Below are positions 1 to 11,854 of a DNA stretch of 64,000 bases, piece after piece. Below the pieces are notes generated by a model. The model searched no databases, was not told the origin of the DNA, and saw only the letters and a list, made by a program, of their open reading frames with translations. Positions within the stretch are counted from its first letter, which is position 1. Each line of letters begins with the position of its first letter. A program made the translations under genes and the position numbers. Source of the stretch: Ampullaceana balthica (lineage: Eukaryota; Mollusca; Gastropoda; Lymnaeidae); NCBI GenBank assembly GCA_944989445.1, contig CALYLW010000014.1, forward strand, positions 800,978-864,977, in the 5' to 3' direction.

Positions 1-158
1 TAGGTTGACTGAAGAAACCAGGAAAGCCAACACTTTATCAACATTTAAATTTCTAATAAGAATGCAGGACTAAACGCAAACCATAGATAAGCGTAGGACG
101 CAATAATCTTCTGTATAAAAGGGGCGTCTGTAACAGATAAGATACAATAAGATATAAC
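1..158 (+). mobile_element. 3' end of a non-LTR retrotransposon (LINE family C)
   Basis: Bases 10-115 (GAAGAAACCAGGAAAGCC and following) are the reverse complement of 36375-36505, the 3' end of the larger copy at 36355-37335. The copy ends in GATAAGATACAATAAGATA, the short-repeat tail also seen as (TATCT)n beside that copy. Most of the element lies left of the window. The hAT elements at 159-1822 inserted into its tail. Confidence 0.65.
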
Positions 159-1065
159 TAGGGCTGCGGAAATTAACAATTAATTTCTCGATTAATCGTT
201 ACAAATTTTAACTATTAATTTTTTTAACGATTAATCGACCCACCACTTATAAATGTACTGGAAGTCAATAATAGTAAAATATTTCGCCGATAAATATAAA
301 CTAATTTCCGGATGATTACACGAACATTTTGGTTTTAAACTATTGACTGACGTGAATGTTCAAAATGTTAATAAAGGTTATTGTGTCCATTGAGAGAAAT
401 CGTTTGCCTACCATGCAATGTTCCCTCTAAGTCTAAGCTTAGTTGGTCCGTGTGCAAAGTTTTAAAAAAATCGTGTGCAAAGTTTAAAATGTTGATAAAG
501 GTTATTAGGCTATGTCCATTGAGAGAAATCGTGTGCCTACCATGCAATGTTCCCTCTAAGTCTAAGCTTCGTTGGTCCGTGTGCAAAGTTTAAAAAAAAA
601 TCTTGTGCAAAGTTGCACAACTTCCGTTTTTGTTTATTTTACAAAATTTGCTGCGTGGTGATTCTAAACTCCTGCATGGCGTCGGTCAAATACCTGTGCA
701 GCCGCGCTGCTTAAAGGGAACATTGCTACCATGGTTCTAACACTTCGCTTACATATCACCTGCATACCAAACATCCACTACAGTATCGGAAACTTCTGCT
801 GAGACAATCTAAAGCTTTGTGAACGATTGTTCAGCTCGGCCGATTATATTGTCAATAAGACCCGCTCATCACTTGAACCAAATAATGTCAACATTATTTG
901 ACATGTTTGTGTTGTTGGTTAAAAGATTTTCGACAAGTATTTTAATAAATGTTAATTATGACACCATAAATTTCAATTTTTGGCTTTAATCGAAATTAAC
1001 GATTAATTAATAGTTAATTTTTCAAAAGTTAACGATTAAATTTAAATTAATCGTTAACAACCCTA
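159..1065. mobile_element. hAT-type non-autonomous element, 907 bp
   Basis: The ends are TAGGGCTGCGGAAATTAAC and, inverted, TAGGGTTGTTAACGATTAA, followed inside by AT-rich TTAATCG motifs on both sides. An exact 8-bp duplication GATATAAC flanks it (151-158 and 1066-1073). There is no transposase frame. It contains a smaller nested element (545-725) and a direct duplication of about 125 bp (361-486 against 487-592). Confidence 0.78.
545..725. mobile_element. nested hAT-type MITE with duplicated left end
   Basis: The ends CAATGTTCCCTCTAAG and (inverted) CAATGTTCCCTTTAAG are flanked by CTACCATG at 537-544 and 726-733. A second left end with the same flank lies at 408-431, in a tandem duplication of its surroundings. 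A relative sits at 17092-17221. Confidence 0.7.
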
Positions 1066-1073
1066 GATATAAC

Positions 1074-1822
1074 CAGTGCTTTTTTTTCTAGCACAAAATG
1101 TTTGGGAACTCATTTCACATCTGTTTTTTAGCTTATGTCAGAAAATACTATAAGTCTATAATTGAATTTTCCACTGAACACAAATTTTATTGTACAGATA
1201 TTTAAAGAAATAAACGTTTTTATAAGAAAATAAGAGACTCAAAGAGTTTATTTATAATAAAAACCGACCTGACTATATAGTTTATGTGGAAAAATGTATT
1301 CTACTGTATTATAATACTGGTACCGTATTAGGCTTTAAAACAACTTCCAGAGTTTTCTCATGTTTTCATCTGACAAATCATCTCGGTTTCTTTTCTTGCT
1401 GTGTGAGTCTAGAGCTGAATGTCTGCCTCGAAGCAGCCAAGAGTCTACGTACTTTGTAGGATCAAAATATGTTAGTGGGGGGCCAACCAATCTGATGAAA
1501 TAAAGTGCCGAGACTGTTTTTATCATAAGCGAAGCTCTCGTTGGGGTGATTATCAAATTCATTTGTGAGAATCCCCTTTCTTATTCTACTAATAATAACT
1601 AATATGATACTATGGTCCATAGATATCATATTAGTGGAATAACAGCGTTTGCCACTTGGTTTGTTTATTTGTTAACTGTAATTTACGTCGTTCCCATGAG
1701 TCCCCACTGTAAAAAGGACTGACAGTACTTAAAATGCTGACTATTATATAAATATACACGAATCTGGCCAAAAAAGGTATGGGAACTCAGTTCCCATGAG
1801 TTCCCACTGAAAAAAAGCACTG
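1074..1822. mobile_element. second hAT-type non-autonomous element, 749 bp
   Basis: The ends are CAGTGCTTTTTTTTCTAG and, inverted, CAGTGCTTTTTTTCAGTGGG. The flanks are GATATAAC at 1066-1073 and 1823-1830, the same octamer used by the element at 159-1065, so the two sit head to tail with three copies of the target site. No coding frame is recognised. Confidence 0.78.
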
Positions 1823-1844
1823 GATATAACCTATAGTTACAGTA

Positions 1845-3115
1845 TCAGACATTGCATGCCTACAGGAGACAACGGCAAAGTGGTTGAGGCCAACTATACA
1901 TCAGCATGGGTTGGTTTTGCCATAAAAAAAACTCTCTAATGTCATATGTTGAACTGGCGGCACATGGTACTGAGAGGATACTTGGCATTAAACTTTCAAC
2001 ATCATCGGGCACAGCTCATATCCTCAGCCTGTATGCACCAACTCTCTGCTCTAAAGCAGAGTTAAAATACAACATCTACGAGGCTCTAGACGCCGCAGTA
2101 GCAACACTCTTTGGTATCTTTTTCTCGATGCTATTGCGACATGCTTTTGAGGACTGCTCCAAGGGTGTGAACATTCATACCAGGACAGATGGAAACCTAT
2201 ACAACAGCCGCCTCCGTGCGAAGAGCAAAGTGGAAACTGTACTAATCAGAGAGTTGCTTTCGCGGATGACGCAGCCCTTACCTCACATGCAGAGAAGGAC
2301 TCCAACGGTTGGTCAATAAGTTCTCAGAGGCATGCAAGGATTTTGGTTTAACGATTAGCCTCAAAAAGACCAACATTATGAGGCAAGGCACAGACTGGCT
2401 CCCAGCAATCTCCATTGAGGGAAACACCTTGGATGTCGTCGAAGATTTCACCTACCTTGGCAGTAACATCACAAGCACACTCTCCCTGGATAAGGAAATA
2501 GGAACCAGAATCAGCAAGGCCGCATCTTTAATGGCTAGGCTGAATCAAAGAGTGTGGAACAATGCGCAGCTCACTGATAGGACGAAAATCACGGTGTACC
2601 AGGCCTGCGTGCTCAGCACACTCCTCTACGGCAGTGTGTGCTGGACGACCTAGCCCAAGCAAACAAAGCAGCTCAACAGCTTCCACTTACGATGCTAGCG
2701 CAGGATTCTGCACATCAAGTGGCAGGACAAGATCACCAATGTCGAGGTACTCAGAAGGAGCCATATGCTGAGTATGCACGCAATCATGAGTGAGAGGCGC
2801 CTGCTTTGGTTGGGTCATGTCCGCAGGATGAGCTTGGTGCGCATTCCAAGAGCCTTGCTTTACGGCCAGCTGGCAACTGGTATCAGGAAAAGAGGTCGCC
2901 CCTGCTTGCACTTCAAGGACGTCTGCAAGAAAGACATGACACTGGCGCAGATAGACCATAAAACGTGGGAGACCATTGCCGAGGAGCGCACCTCCTGACG
3001 GGCAAAAGTGGGTGAGGGCATTCAAGTAGCGGAAGCATCCCTCACAGCTAGGAGTGAGGAGAGAAGGGCCAGGAGAAAGGGGAAGGGGGCAGAGAAGCAG
3101 GAGTAAACGCCATCA
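1845..3115 (+). pseudogene. degenerate non-LTR retrotransposon (zinc-finger LINE family), endonuclease and RT remnants
   Basis: From about 1850 the frame reads ACLQETTAKW, then ERILGIKLSTSSGTAHILSL and YAPTLCSKAE, typical of the LINE apurinic-type endonuclease. About 2098 a large internal deletion joins it to the RT end. A one-base frameshift near 2260 breaks the FADDAALTSHAEKDLQRL catalytic box. It continues with FTYLGSNITSTLSLDKEI, VYQACVLSTLLYGSVCW and, after more frameshifts, LLWLGHVRRM and KRGRPCLHFKDVCKKDM. It is dead. The same family appears at 47390-48065 and as a scrap at 36600-36770. Confidence 0.85.
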
Positions 3116-3159
3116 TCCCATGAGGAAGGACGGATGCCATACAGTATCAGTATGCTTCT

Positions 3160-3560
3160 ACTTCTAGTACTGTAAACTTTAAATGTTGATAGTGATAGTA
3201 TTTTGGCTTTCCTGGTTTGTTCAGGCAACACCTATCATCCCCGAATTCCAAACGGGAAGAACAATAATTTGTATGTGTATTTGCATACTCATACAGAACA
3301 AGAAATGTATTTTTAATACTTTTTATGCCTTTGCCTATCTTGAGCGTTGAATTAAATTATTTTTTAGTTGTACTTCCAAATTAGAAGTAATTGTCTTATG
3401 TATTATTACAACTTAATGCTTTGTTTGTCTATCCTATATTGTTTCTAGGTTTAGTTAAATGAGTTAAATAATGGTGTTACTCTTGTAAATTAAGAATATT
3501 CTCCAGTTATGAATTTTGCTGCTCTTTCTTGAATTTCATCACTTCAATGGTAGGAGCTAA
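3160..3560 (-). mobile_element. 3' fragment of LINE family C
   Basis: The sequence TTAAATGTTGATAGTGATAG to about 3545 (ATTCTCCAGTTATGAATTTT) parallels 36450-36960 without the scrap inserted there. Reverse translation gives the end of the RT protein (QKRAARF and [15 protein letters not shown] equivalents, damaged). Confidence 0.6.
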
Positions 3561-4023
3561 TTCTCCTTTCCTTTACTCCAAATGTTTGTTTATTCTCTGA
3601 GTGGAAGCCTGTTTACAGTGCTAGATTACAAATCAAATTGCCCACTCATTGAGATGGCTGACAGTAAAATCTGAGCTAATTAAGGGTTGATATTTAAAAC
3701 ATGATAGGACCTAATCAAGATGTGGGGAGAGGTTAGAATTCTAGCAATGTATGCTAACTCAAAAATAATAAATAAAATTTAATTGGAATGTTCAGCCTGA
3801 TTTAATAGCATAGACCTGCTATTAGTAATTAAATGTATAGTACTAACCATTTTAGGCCTAACTCAACTAGTACTTTTACTATGAAATCTGTCTTTAATAA
3901 GAGGAAACTACTTAATAATAATGTCATGACACTATTATTTTTCTTAATGATGCCACCTGCACAGTTTTATTTTACTAAACTTAAAGCTAATTAAAGATAA
4001 ATTTTTTAATGTGATCTCATAGT
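3561..4023 (+). other. AT-rich stretch upstream of the RPUSD3-like gene
   Basis: The promoter and 5' UTR are expected here. No TATA box at a convincing place, no CpG-rich block and no repeat was recognised. CTCATAG at 4017-4023 could be a splice acceptor for an unseen 5' non-coding exon. Confidence 0.3.
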
Positions 4024-7000
4024 ATGAAACTACAGATACGAAGACTGGTTGCTGATGCCATAAGGCTAAGAAATCTTGATACAAAAAAAATAAAATGTTA
4101 TGAAAAACATGCAAGTTACACAACCATAGCTAGCAAGGGTGACACAGCTTGTGATGGATTACACAGTTGCAATAGTGAAACTCTCATCAATAAGCAGACA
4201 TATGCTTCAGAAGAAATTCTGAGCAAAGTTATATTTAGAAATGGTAAGCAAATTTTTATTTCATTCTTGTATTTATTGTTCCATTGTTAAATATAATTCC
4301 AAATAGACTCAGTAACTAAAATTTGTGAAATACAGTTGTTTTTTCCCAATACGTATCTTTAAATTCTTTTTTCAGGAAAAAATGTATTTGGAGTGTCAAG
4401 TTTTGGCTATTTTCTATTCTGTTTGATGAATTCTTCTGTTAAACCTCAAATTAATATTCTTTGTATTTGATTAAAAGTAATTTTTAAAAATTAAATCTCT
4501 TACAATTTTTAAATGATGTGCAATGAAAATAAAAATTATGATTTTAATTTTTAAGCCTAACTTTTAAAAAAAAGATTATTATGTTTACAAATACAAAATC
4601 TAATTTAAATTCTATATTTGTTTTACAGGTAAAATTGTTGCCATCAACAAGCCATGTGGAATATCAGTTTATGGTAATTTTTATGTTTTTGAAAATGAGC
4701 TTGCTGTGTAATTTAGAATTGAAATTCGCCAGTTAATTGCATGTCTGTGTCTTGTTCCATAAAAGATATCTTTGTTCATTTTTGAAAATATAATAATAAT
4801 ACATGATGAAGACTTCAAAGGAAGAAACGGCTATGTAACATTTTTGTAGTTTTGAGATATTCAAGTTTTAAAGTTTAAATTTCTATATATTTATCATTAA
4901 TTAAATAAATACATTGGAATTTTTCATTAGGTCAGAGACATTATTTTTTCATGAACCTCATTCAGAACATTCTATTTTTGACCCTCTATCAGATAGAGGG
5001 TATAACTAACAAATTTCAAAAATGTCAAACAGCCATTTCTTCCCTTGAGGTCTTCAAATGTATCAGGCATTGCCACTTAGATAATATAAATTTTTCATTC
5101 ATTAAAGAATTGAAACTGCTTGTTTTTACTTTTGTTATTTCATTTACTCATAAATTACATGTCTTTAAAATATCATTATAAATGTATTAATTTTTTTTAT
5201 TTAAGTCACATTAATTAAATTTGAGAGTTTTACATTGCATAGATTCTGCTTTTTCTATAAATACTTACATCAAATGTGTCAGGTACAAGCCACCACTTGA
5301 CATCAGAAGCTGGGGATGCATCAAACCAGCTGAAACCAACTATTCACCATTGCTTGCCGTTTTTAAGAGAAAAGTTACATTGTCCAGAACTGGAAGTGGG
5401 CTTATCTCTCAAAAGGTATTTCAATGAATTTGAATGTGAAATATGTGTTTCAATAAAACTATTTAAAAAAAATCTTTGTTTATTTATGGATCCTAAAAAA
5501 ATTTGAATTATTTATATCTGATTATCATTTTTTTCAGTTTCTACAGTGGTGTAATGCTACTGTGTAAAACCAAAGAGTCAAAGAAAATGTTAGAAAAATA
5601 TATTGCAGGTGCTGGTGCCCAGAAACAACAGTTCTTGTCTTATCTGTAAGTAAAGATATTTCAGTATTGAAAAATTATCTATAAATTGTAATTACCGTTA
5701 AATAACTTAACTGTTTCGATAGCCCAATATTGGATGATTTAATTCAAATAGCGGGTACAATTTAATTTAAATTGCTTTTTAAAAAAATCTTTATTTTTTT
5801 TTAAAGAGTGATCACATTAGGAGTGCCTGCATGTCCTCACAATGTACCATTAGAAGCCTACATTACCAGAGAGTACTTACACAATAGAGAACTTGTAAGT
5901 GTTGTTTAATTGTGCAAAATGGCAAGATAGATATTGGAAAATTGTGTCTTTAAAGTAAAGATAGTGTGCAATTAAATTTTACAATTATTATATTCTTTTG
6001 GATGGGAAAATGGAAATTATTGCACTAAAATATTAGAGATTAAAATGAATACAGAAAATGAATATAAATGTATTATGTTACAGTGTATCTTTAGCTCAAT
6101 GGTGGGACTATATTAACGTTTTTTGTTTGTTCTATATTTAATTGTTGTAATCTTTGAGTGGATAGTGAACTTTGGATTTTTATTTTTTTCATAATTTTTT
6201 TTTGTAGAGTACTGTAAGCACTAAAGACATCCATTCTGCTCGCAAAGTAGGTTCGATGATGCTGACAAATTTTAGTGTTAAGCCTTTAGTTGTGAGCAAT
6301 GAAAGTGCAACATCTTTAGTGGAAGTTTCAATAAATAAAGGTTAGTTCATTATTGGATTGTAAATTGGCTTTACTTGTTAAACTTCATATTGTCTAAGAA
6401 TCCCTTTTCAGTGCGTTTCACACTTTATTTTACTTATTTCAATTTTACTTATAATTTTTCTTGATGGATATTCTCACAAAATATCTGCAACACGATGGAT
6501 TGTTACAGTACTTATGTTTGCCTATGGAACTACTGTATTGTCTGTTCTGTTTACTCATGACAACTATGTTAAGTATGCCAAAATGTTTAATTTGTTCCTC
6601 CTACTCCTACTATAATGTGAAATCTTGAGATATGAGTTTTATTGTTGTTTTTTTTAAAAATAGATAATTAAATATCTTTGCAACACCACTAAATCACACT
6701 TCAAAATTACATCAGGAAGACTACATTTAACCTAACACAAATATGTTCATATGCCTATTCCATTGAGCATCCATACATTTTAAATTTTAAGAATCCCTTC
6801 TCATTTTTCCCATGATTAGGTACAAATTAGCTCTTATAATGCCGTCGTCCCCCCCACCAAAAAAAAACCTTCCGGGCCAACACTTGCTTGAAAAGTTATT
6901 AACCGTAGTTAGTCTAACAATACATTAATCAGTACATCTTTTTGAGACATGTGGTCTATGTTATTTAACAGAACATGAATGAAGGTGTAGAGTATCAGTA

Positions 7001-9143
7001 AACCCGACTTTGTGTTTAAAAAAAAACGTGTATATATATATATACAGTGCTTTTTTGTGACGGTGCGCACCGGTACGGCACCTTTTTCATTGTGGGGAAA
7101 AAATTATTATTTTTCTTGTATTTTAACGTTTATTATTGGTTAATTATAAAATAAAATTGTTTTAGACATTTAGTATCTTTGCAGTTGTGATTTAGCTTGC
7201 ATCGAGGTGCGAACTGGTAGTTAAATTATATACGTATATATATTATATATATGTAGCCGTGTGTAGGCTTCTAATATACAGTATTTTATAGTCAACAATA
7301 AGATGGAGAATTATAGTTATACAAAGTTTATTTGTTTTTATAATTCTACAACCAAACACTTTTTCCGTTCGAACCGGAACAACCACCAACCGCACCAATA
7401 CGTCACTCAGTCACTCCTTCCCAGTGCATTGCGGTGCACATGGTGCAGCGCTATGTGGGTACTATGTGGGTATGCACAGTATGTACACTATCACAGACCA
7501 GGGGCAGTGTGTTACTGGCCCACCGGCGTGTCCCTGCAGTAAAACATACTCTAGCAGATGGCTACATATATATATATATATATTTAATGTGTATATATTA
7601 TATATGCACGAAGCATAAATGCACTAAATCATTCACCCATGATCCCTCCTCATATGAATCAGAACCTCCTTCAACTTCTTTTTACACCTCATGGTCCAAT
7701 AATTGATATATTGATGGGCTCTATAGCTAAAAACAAAAGCTTTCAGTCTATATAATTGGAGCTACAGCAACAAGTTTAATTTCTTATGCCAAGTATTGAG
7801 TGATAAATTGATGTTAACATTTGTTAAATCAGGCTCTATTATTCTATTATAATGTTCTAACCAATTGAATCTGACAGATACATTAGGCCTTACCGTAATT
7901 TTGTAACCTATTCAATCTGACAGATACATGATGCCATACTATAATGTTGTAACCTATTCAATCTGACAGATACATCAGGCCATATTATAACGTTGTAATT
8001 TACTTTATCTGTCATATACATCATATACTAAAATGTTTTAATCTACTGTATGTAACAGACAAATGGGAAGCAGTGGAAGCTCTTATGAGTCACTATTTGA
8101 GTCCTGTACTTGGAGATCATATATACTCAAGCAGGACCTACTCAGTAATGGGAGTGCCATTTTCAGCCAGTCCTTATTCGGTCCCTCCTAGCACACAGGT
8201 AACAGAAAAATTTAATCTTATTTCATGTAAACTCAGAATTGCCCAACAGGCATCTCTAATAATAGTCCATTATGTAAATTAAATTTCATTTTTAAATTGA
8301 AACAACTTATTAACACTTTTCAACTCTTTCCTTTCCCCCAATCCTTTTTGAAACCAGAAACCCAAAGGGGATGCAAGCACCTAAGTTTGGGAAATCCTAT
8401 TTTTAAGAATTGTTTATATAAAAACACAAAATTGTGCGTGTAAATTATTGCTAGTTGAACATCCTATATAATAAAAGGCCATGCGGTCATCGATAGCGAT
8501 TGGTCCCTCAAACACATATGACCCCTACAGCCAATCATATTGAACACGTTTACACAGACGTTCAAAACGAGTTATTTTTGGTGCAGTATTTCTTCCAAGA
8601 CTTTATTTTGAGTTATGTGCGTTGGGATTTATAGTCAAAAGCTCTGTTTTTACGAGTTATTTATTTTAAGTATAATGAATAGTATTTTTGACGTGATGCA
8701 CATGTATGCCGATTGAGACGGCTGTTGGAGGGGAGTAACAACATGCCCCCGAACGGTGGTGGAACGTCCTTAGACGGACAAATGTGCTCGTTTTAATAAA
8801 ATGGGTTGTCAAATAAAAAGGTTGAAGACTGGAAAACAAAACTGTTGTTGGACATTTATTTTAGTGCTTAAAACATTCTAAACAATCTAATGATAATGAA
8901 ATTTTATTTGAAACTCTTTATATATTAATCTGACAGAAAGTTCCTCAGAAAACCCTGGAAGCTTTGGAACACAACTTTTCCAATGATGTACCACTGCCTC
9001 TATTTATGCACAGACACAAGGTGACACTGAAGAGGTTTCCTGTAAAAAAGTCCCCTCCCCTTATTATTACTGGTGCCCCACCGGAAGATTTCCTGCTTGC
9101 TCTTAAGTGCCTAGGATTGTATGATACTTCTATGTTCTTGTGA
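4024..9143 (+). CDS. RPUSD3: RPUSD3-like mitochondrial RNA pseudouridine synthase homologue, 8 exons
   Basis: Exons 4024-4243, 4629-4673, 5283-5415, 5538-5645, 5807-5894, 6208-6340, 8059-8198 and 8937-9143 all have GT-AG borders, and their phases chain into 357 residues ending in TGA; human RPUSD3 is about 350. The ATG at 4024 is chosen because an in-frame TGA lies at 4012. The N-terminus (MKLQIRRLVADAIRLRN) is basic and free of acidic residues at first, like a mitochondrial presequence. The RluA fold is seen as VAINKPCGISVYG (about residues 77-89), YSGVMLL (135-141) and SPVLGDHIYSSR (257-268). The last two, and the C-terminal LALKCLGLYD, resemble RPUSD3 rather than RPUSD1, 2 or 4. In mammals RPUSD3 is a mitochondrial RNA-granule protein implicated in mt-mRNA pseudouridylation. 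Lys132 sits where active enzymes of the family carry the catalytic Asp, so catalysis is doubtful. Intron 6 (1.7 kb) is rich in repeats. A further 5' non-coding exon is possible, since CATAG at 4019-4023 could be an acceptor. Confidence 0.87.
6341..8058 (+). other. repeat-rich intron 6 of the RPUSD3-like gene
   Basis: It contains CAGTGCTTTTTTGTGACGG at 7047, one end of a hAT-like element whose partner I could not find, a TA-rich microsatellite near 7565-7585 and a 46-bp tandem array (7868-8058). The open frames at 7303-7706 are low-complexity and not coding. Confidence 0.4.
7868..8058 (+). repeat. 46-bp tandem repeat abutting a splice acceptor
   Basis: AATCTGACAGATACAT begins at 7868, 7914 and 7960, a period of 46. 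A decayed fourth unit (TTATCTGTCATATACATC) follows at about 8004 and the array runs to the acceptor of the exon at 8059. Each unit carries CTGACAG|A, which resembles a 3' splice site. Confidence 0.8.
8462..8810 (+). mobile_element. dispersed repeat with Helitron-like start
   Basis: After A, TCCTATATAATAAAAGGCC resembles a Helitron 5' end, and the segment is GC-richer than its flanks. Inside, GATTTATAGTCAAAAGCTC near 8627 is shared with repeats at 41512, 50995 and 54487. The 3' border is unclear. It lies in the last intron of the RPUSD3-like gene. Confidence 0.35.
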
Positions 9144-9488
9144 CAATGGTTTGAGAACAGATTTTCTCTGTTGTGACACTGATTTCTTCCTTTGGATTAT
9201 AAAGATATAAAGAAAGCTTCACTTATCTGTGCTTGACTGCTGTCTGTTGAGACCAAGAAGATGAAATTTCACACCAATATTACAATGTTTTTAACAAAAA
9301 TTATGATCCACTACTACTGAATACACATTCAGAAATAACAAAAATGTTGGTACTTGTTATTTTTTTTATTGTTTTCAATACATTTTATAAATCATTTATA
9401 ATTTTGTTATTTGTTTCACTGGTTGATGATATTGCCTAATATTGGAATAAGATTGGCAGAACTTATGAGTAAAAGAGAACTCTTGAGA

Positions 9489-9606
9489 AATAAAAGGTAT
9501 TTTAAAATGTTATTCTATTTGCCCATCACTAAAAGCTAAAAATTATTTTAAAATGTAAACATATGGCTTGTCCCTTACCAGGTTTTTATTTTTCAAATTT
9601 AATAAA
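9489..9606 (+). other. candidate poly(A) signals of the RPUSD3-like gene
   Basis: AATAAA occurs at 9489-9494 and at 9601-9606, 346 and 458 bases after the stop codon. Both are plausible cleavage signals before the Helitron at 9791. Transcript data would decide which is used. Confidence 0.4.
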
Positions 9607-9790
9607 GCACTTTTATGACTGTTTAAAAAAAATTATATGAATAAATAAATATACTGAATCAATTTAAAAGCATGCTTCCCTCAAAGATCTTTTAGAATTA
9701 AATGATCTATCACTGTTTTTAATAATAACTCATGAATTGGTGATTTTTAATACTGAATGAATGTTATTTTTAAGAACGTTTCCATAAATA

Positions 9791-10083
9791 TCTATTAATA
9801 TAATTTACCAGGACAAGCACCAGACGTGTGCAAATAAGCATGCCGAATGACCATTGCTTATGGTTGACAAGTGATGGTAGTAAAGGGTGGGTGGGGGCAG
9901 GTAACAACAACCACAGTGTGCATGTCTCGAGACCAACAATGAGTTGGTAATTCCCCCCATATCTCCCGACGTACACTCGCGTTTTCATATCTTCGTGCTG
10001 CTGTTTGTGTCCGCTCTTCCTCCGTTCTTTGCAAAATCTATAAGGAAGTCTGTGGCGTATACTACGCCTTGGGTCATATCTAG
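9791..10083 (+). mobile_element. short non-autonomous Helitron
   Basis: It starts TCTATTAATATAATTTACC after A and ends CATATCTAG before T. The subterminal hairpin GGCGTA-TAC-TACGCC is about 12 bases from the end. It is a shorter relative of 21701-22254, sharing TTCGTGCTGCTGTTTG and the GGTAGTAAAGGGTGGG block. Confidence 0.72.
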
Positions 10084-10190
10084 TTTGTATGAATTGACAA
10101 AAGAGAAATCAAAATTATTTAATTTAGAACTTCATAACTTTGATGGCTGCAAAGGCCAAGTCTATTTTTTTTTAAATAGAATTTTCAATA

Positions 10191-10764
10191 TACCGTGTAT
10201 ACTCATTCTATAGCCCATTCGCTCATAAGCCGACACCCCCACTTTTGGAAGAGAAAAGTATTAAAAGTGTATAACCCGCTCGCAAGCCAACCCCCCAGAA
10301 ATAATAAGACGTCTTAAACGAAATGGTACACATTTTTTTAAAAACTACAAGCTAAATCGGTCATTATGATTGCTTAATTTGTACTGCCTGTCTTTGTGCT
10401 CTTTGTTAGGCAAGAGTTACCGGTATTTAAAAAACTTTTTAAAAAATTCTTTGGTAAACATAACGAAAGCGCATACATTAAAATTCGTTGTAAACAAAAT
10501 TTGTAAAACAATTCATTAAAATGTTCACAAAAATAAATAAAATGATTAAATAAGGTAAGTGCAGATGTTTAATAATAAATTATAGCTTCTGGTAGAGCAG
10601 TCGAATCTTGTAGAATGTAGAAAAGGACCTTGATGATCTACAACAACACAGATATTCATTATCCATGCAGAAATACGTTAATGACCCACTCGTAAGCCAA
10701 CCCCCAACTTTTTCCCCTAGATTTTGTCCAAAAAAGGTCGGCTTGCAAACGAGTATATACAGTA
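10191..10764. mobile_element. TIR-bounded non-autonomous DNA transposon
   Basis: Left end TACCGTGTATACTCATTC; inverted right end TACTGTATATACTCGTTTGC. Both ends continue with direct AAGCCGAC/AAGCCAACCCCC motifs about 30-90 bases inside. No coding frame. A related type lies at 27051-27593. Confidence 0.6.
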
Positions 10765-11596
10765 GTTGTTTTTTTTTAGCAGTATACAAAGAGTGTTTAC
10801 ATTTTATGATACATAATTCTTACAGCTTCTAATCTGAAGTGTTGCTTCTTAGAAAAATAAGAAATATTCTTTTGGCCCTCCCTTGCATGGATTTTCTTTA
10901 CAATGTTTCATGGATTACTTATAAAATATGGCAGAGACTATTTAATTTGAAAAAATATATTTTTTCAAAATTAAAAAAAAACAGATGTCTTAAAATAAAT
11001 GCTCATGTTTTACTTTTCTGGTTACAGTTACAGATAATGTGCAGTGTCATTTTAAATTACATGTAAAAGGACATGCCTGTATTTACATTGTAGCTAACAT
11101 AAAAACTTAACAATATATAAAAACAACACAATAAATGGCCTAAATTTATAATTAATAAGTACAATGTGCTAACAAAGAAGAATATTTGTAAATTGAGCAT
11201 GGGATATCCATCCTTTTATAAATATTTATCAACAAAATATAACTGTAAACTTAAGAGAATAAGCTAACTTTAGACTTATTACTTTTAGAAAAAGAATCTA
11301 AAAATGTGTTTTTATAACACATATTAAAAGGTATAACAAGACTAATCGGCTTGTGATAACTGAATTGATCATATTTCAGTTATTGGTTTGTGAAAACTGA
11401 ATTGTTAATATCTCTGTTATTTATTAGCTAATCAAAAATAAGAAAGAAGCATACAAAATTTTTGTTGCTATTATTTCATTTGTTTTAAAACCATTGTTTC
11501 ATTTTCTAGTGAATAGATATAATTATAGATTGTGTTATATAATCACATACTATTACAATATAATAGGTTTACATAAGTATTTTTTTTCAATTATTA
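10765..11596. other. intergenic, nothing recognised
   Basis: AT-rich sequence with short chance frames only. No conserved motif or repeat pair was noticed. Confidence 0.4.
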
Positions 11597-11854
11597 CAGG
11601 GGTCGGCGTACTTGTTTGTCTGATATACAATTTTGTGTTGATATTAAATTTTTGTCTTTCAGGACCATATAAATGAAAGTGGAGCCAAGTTTGTATATTA
11701 CGTAGATCAAAAATGTACATAGATTTCTGGAAGGATTTTGAATATATCTAGCGGATTCTAGCAGATTTTATATGCCCCCAATGAGTCTGGATTACCCCCG
11801 AAAATTCCTTTTTTACTCCAAATGGGGTAATTTACCCATGTTCGCCGACCCTTG
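11597..11854. mobile_element. hAT MITE, 258 bp
   Basis: Left end CAGGGGTCGGCGTACTTG, inverted right end CAAGGGTCGGCGAACATG, flanked by AATTATTA (11589-11596) and AATTATAA (11855-11862). The ends and the internal GGGGTAATTTACCC match the 3-kb copy at 48487-51452, so this is a deletion derivative of the same family. Confidence 0.82.

Noticed and set aside
7303..7706. Three overlapping + frames in the RPUSD3 intron
   Set aside because: They translate repeats and TA microsatellite; the flanking exon phases join without them.
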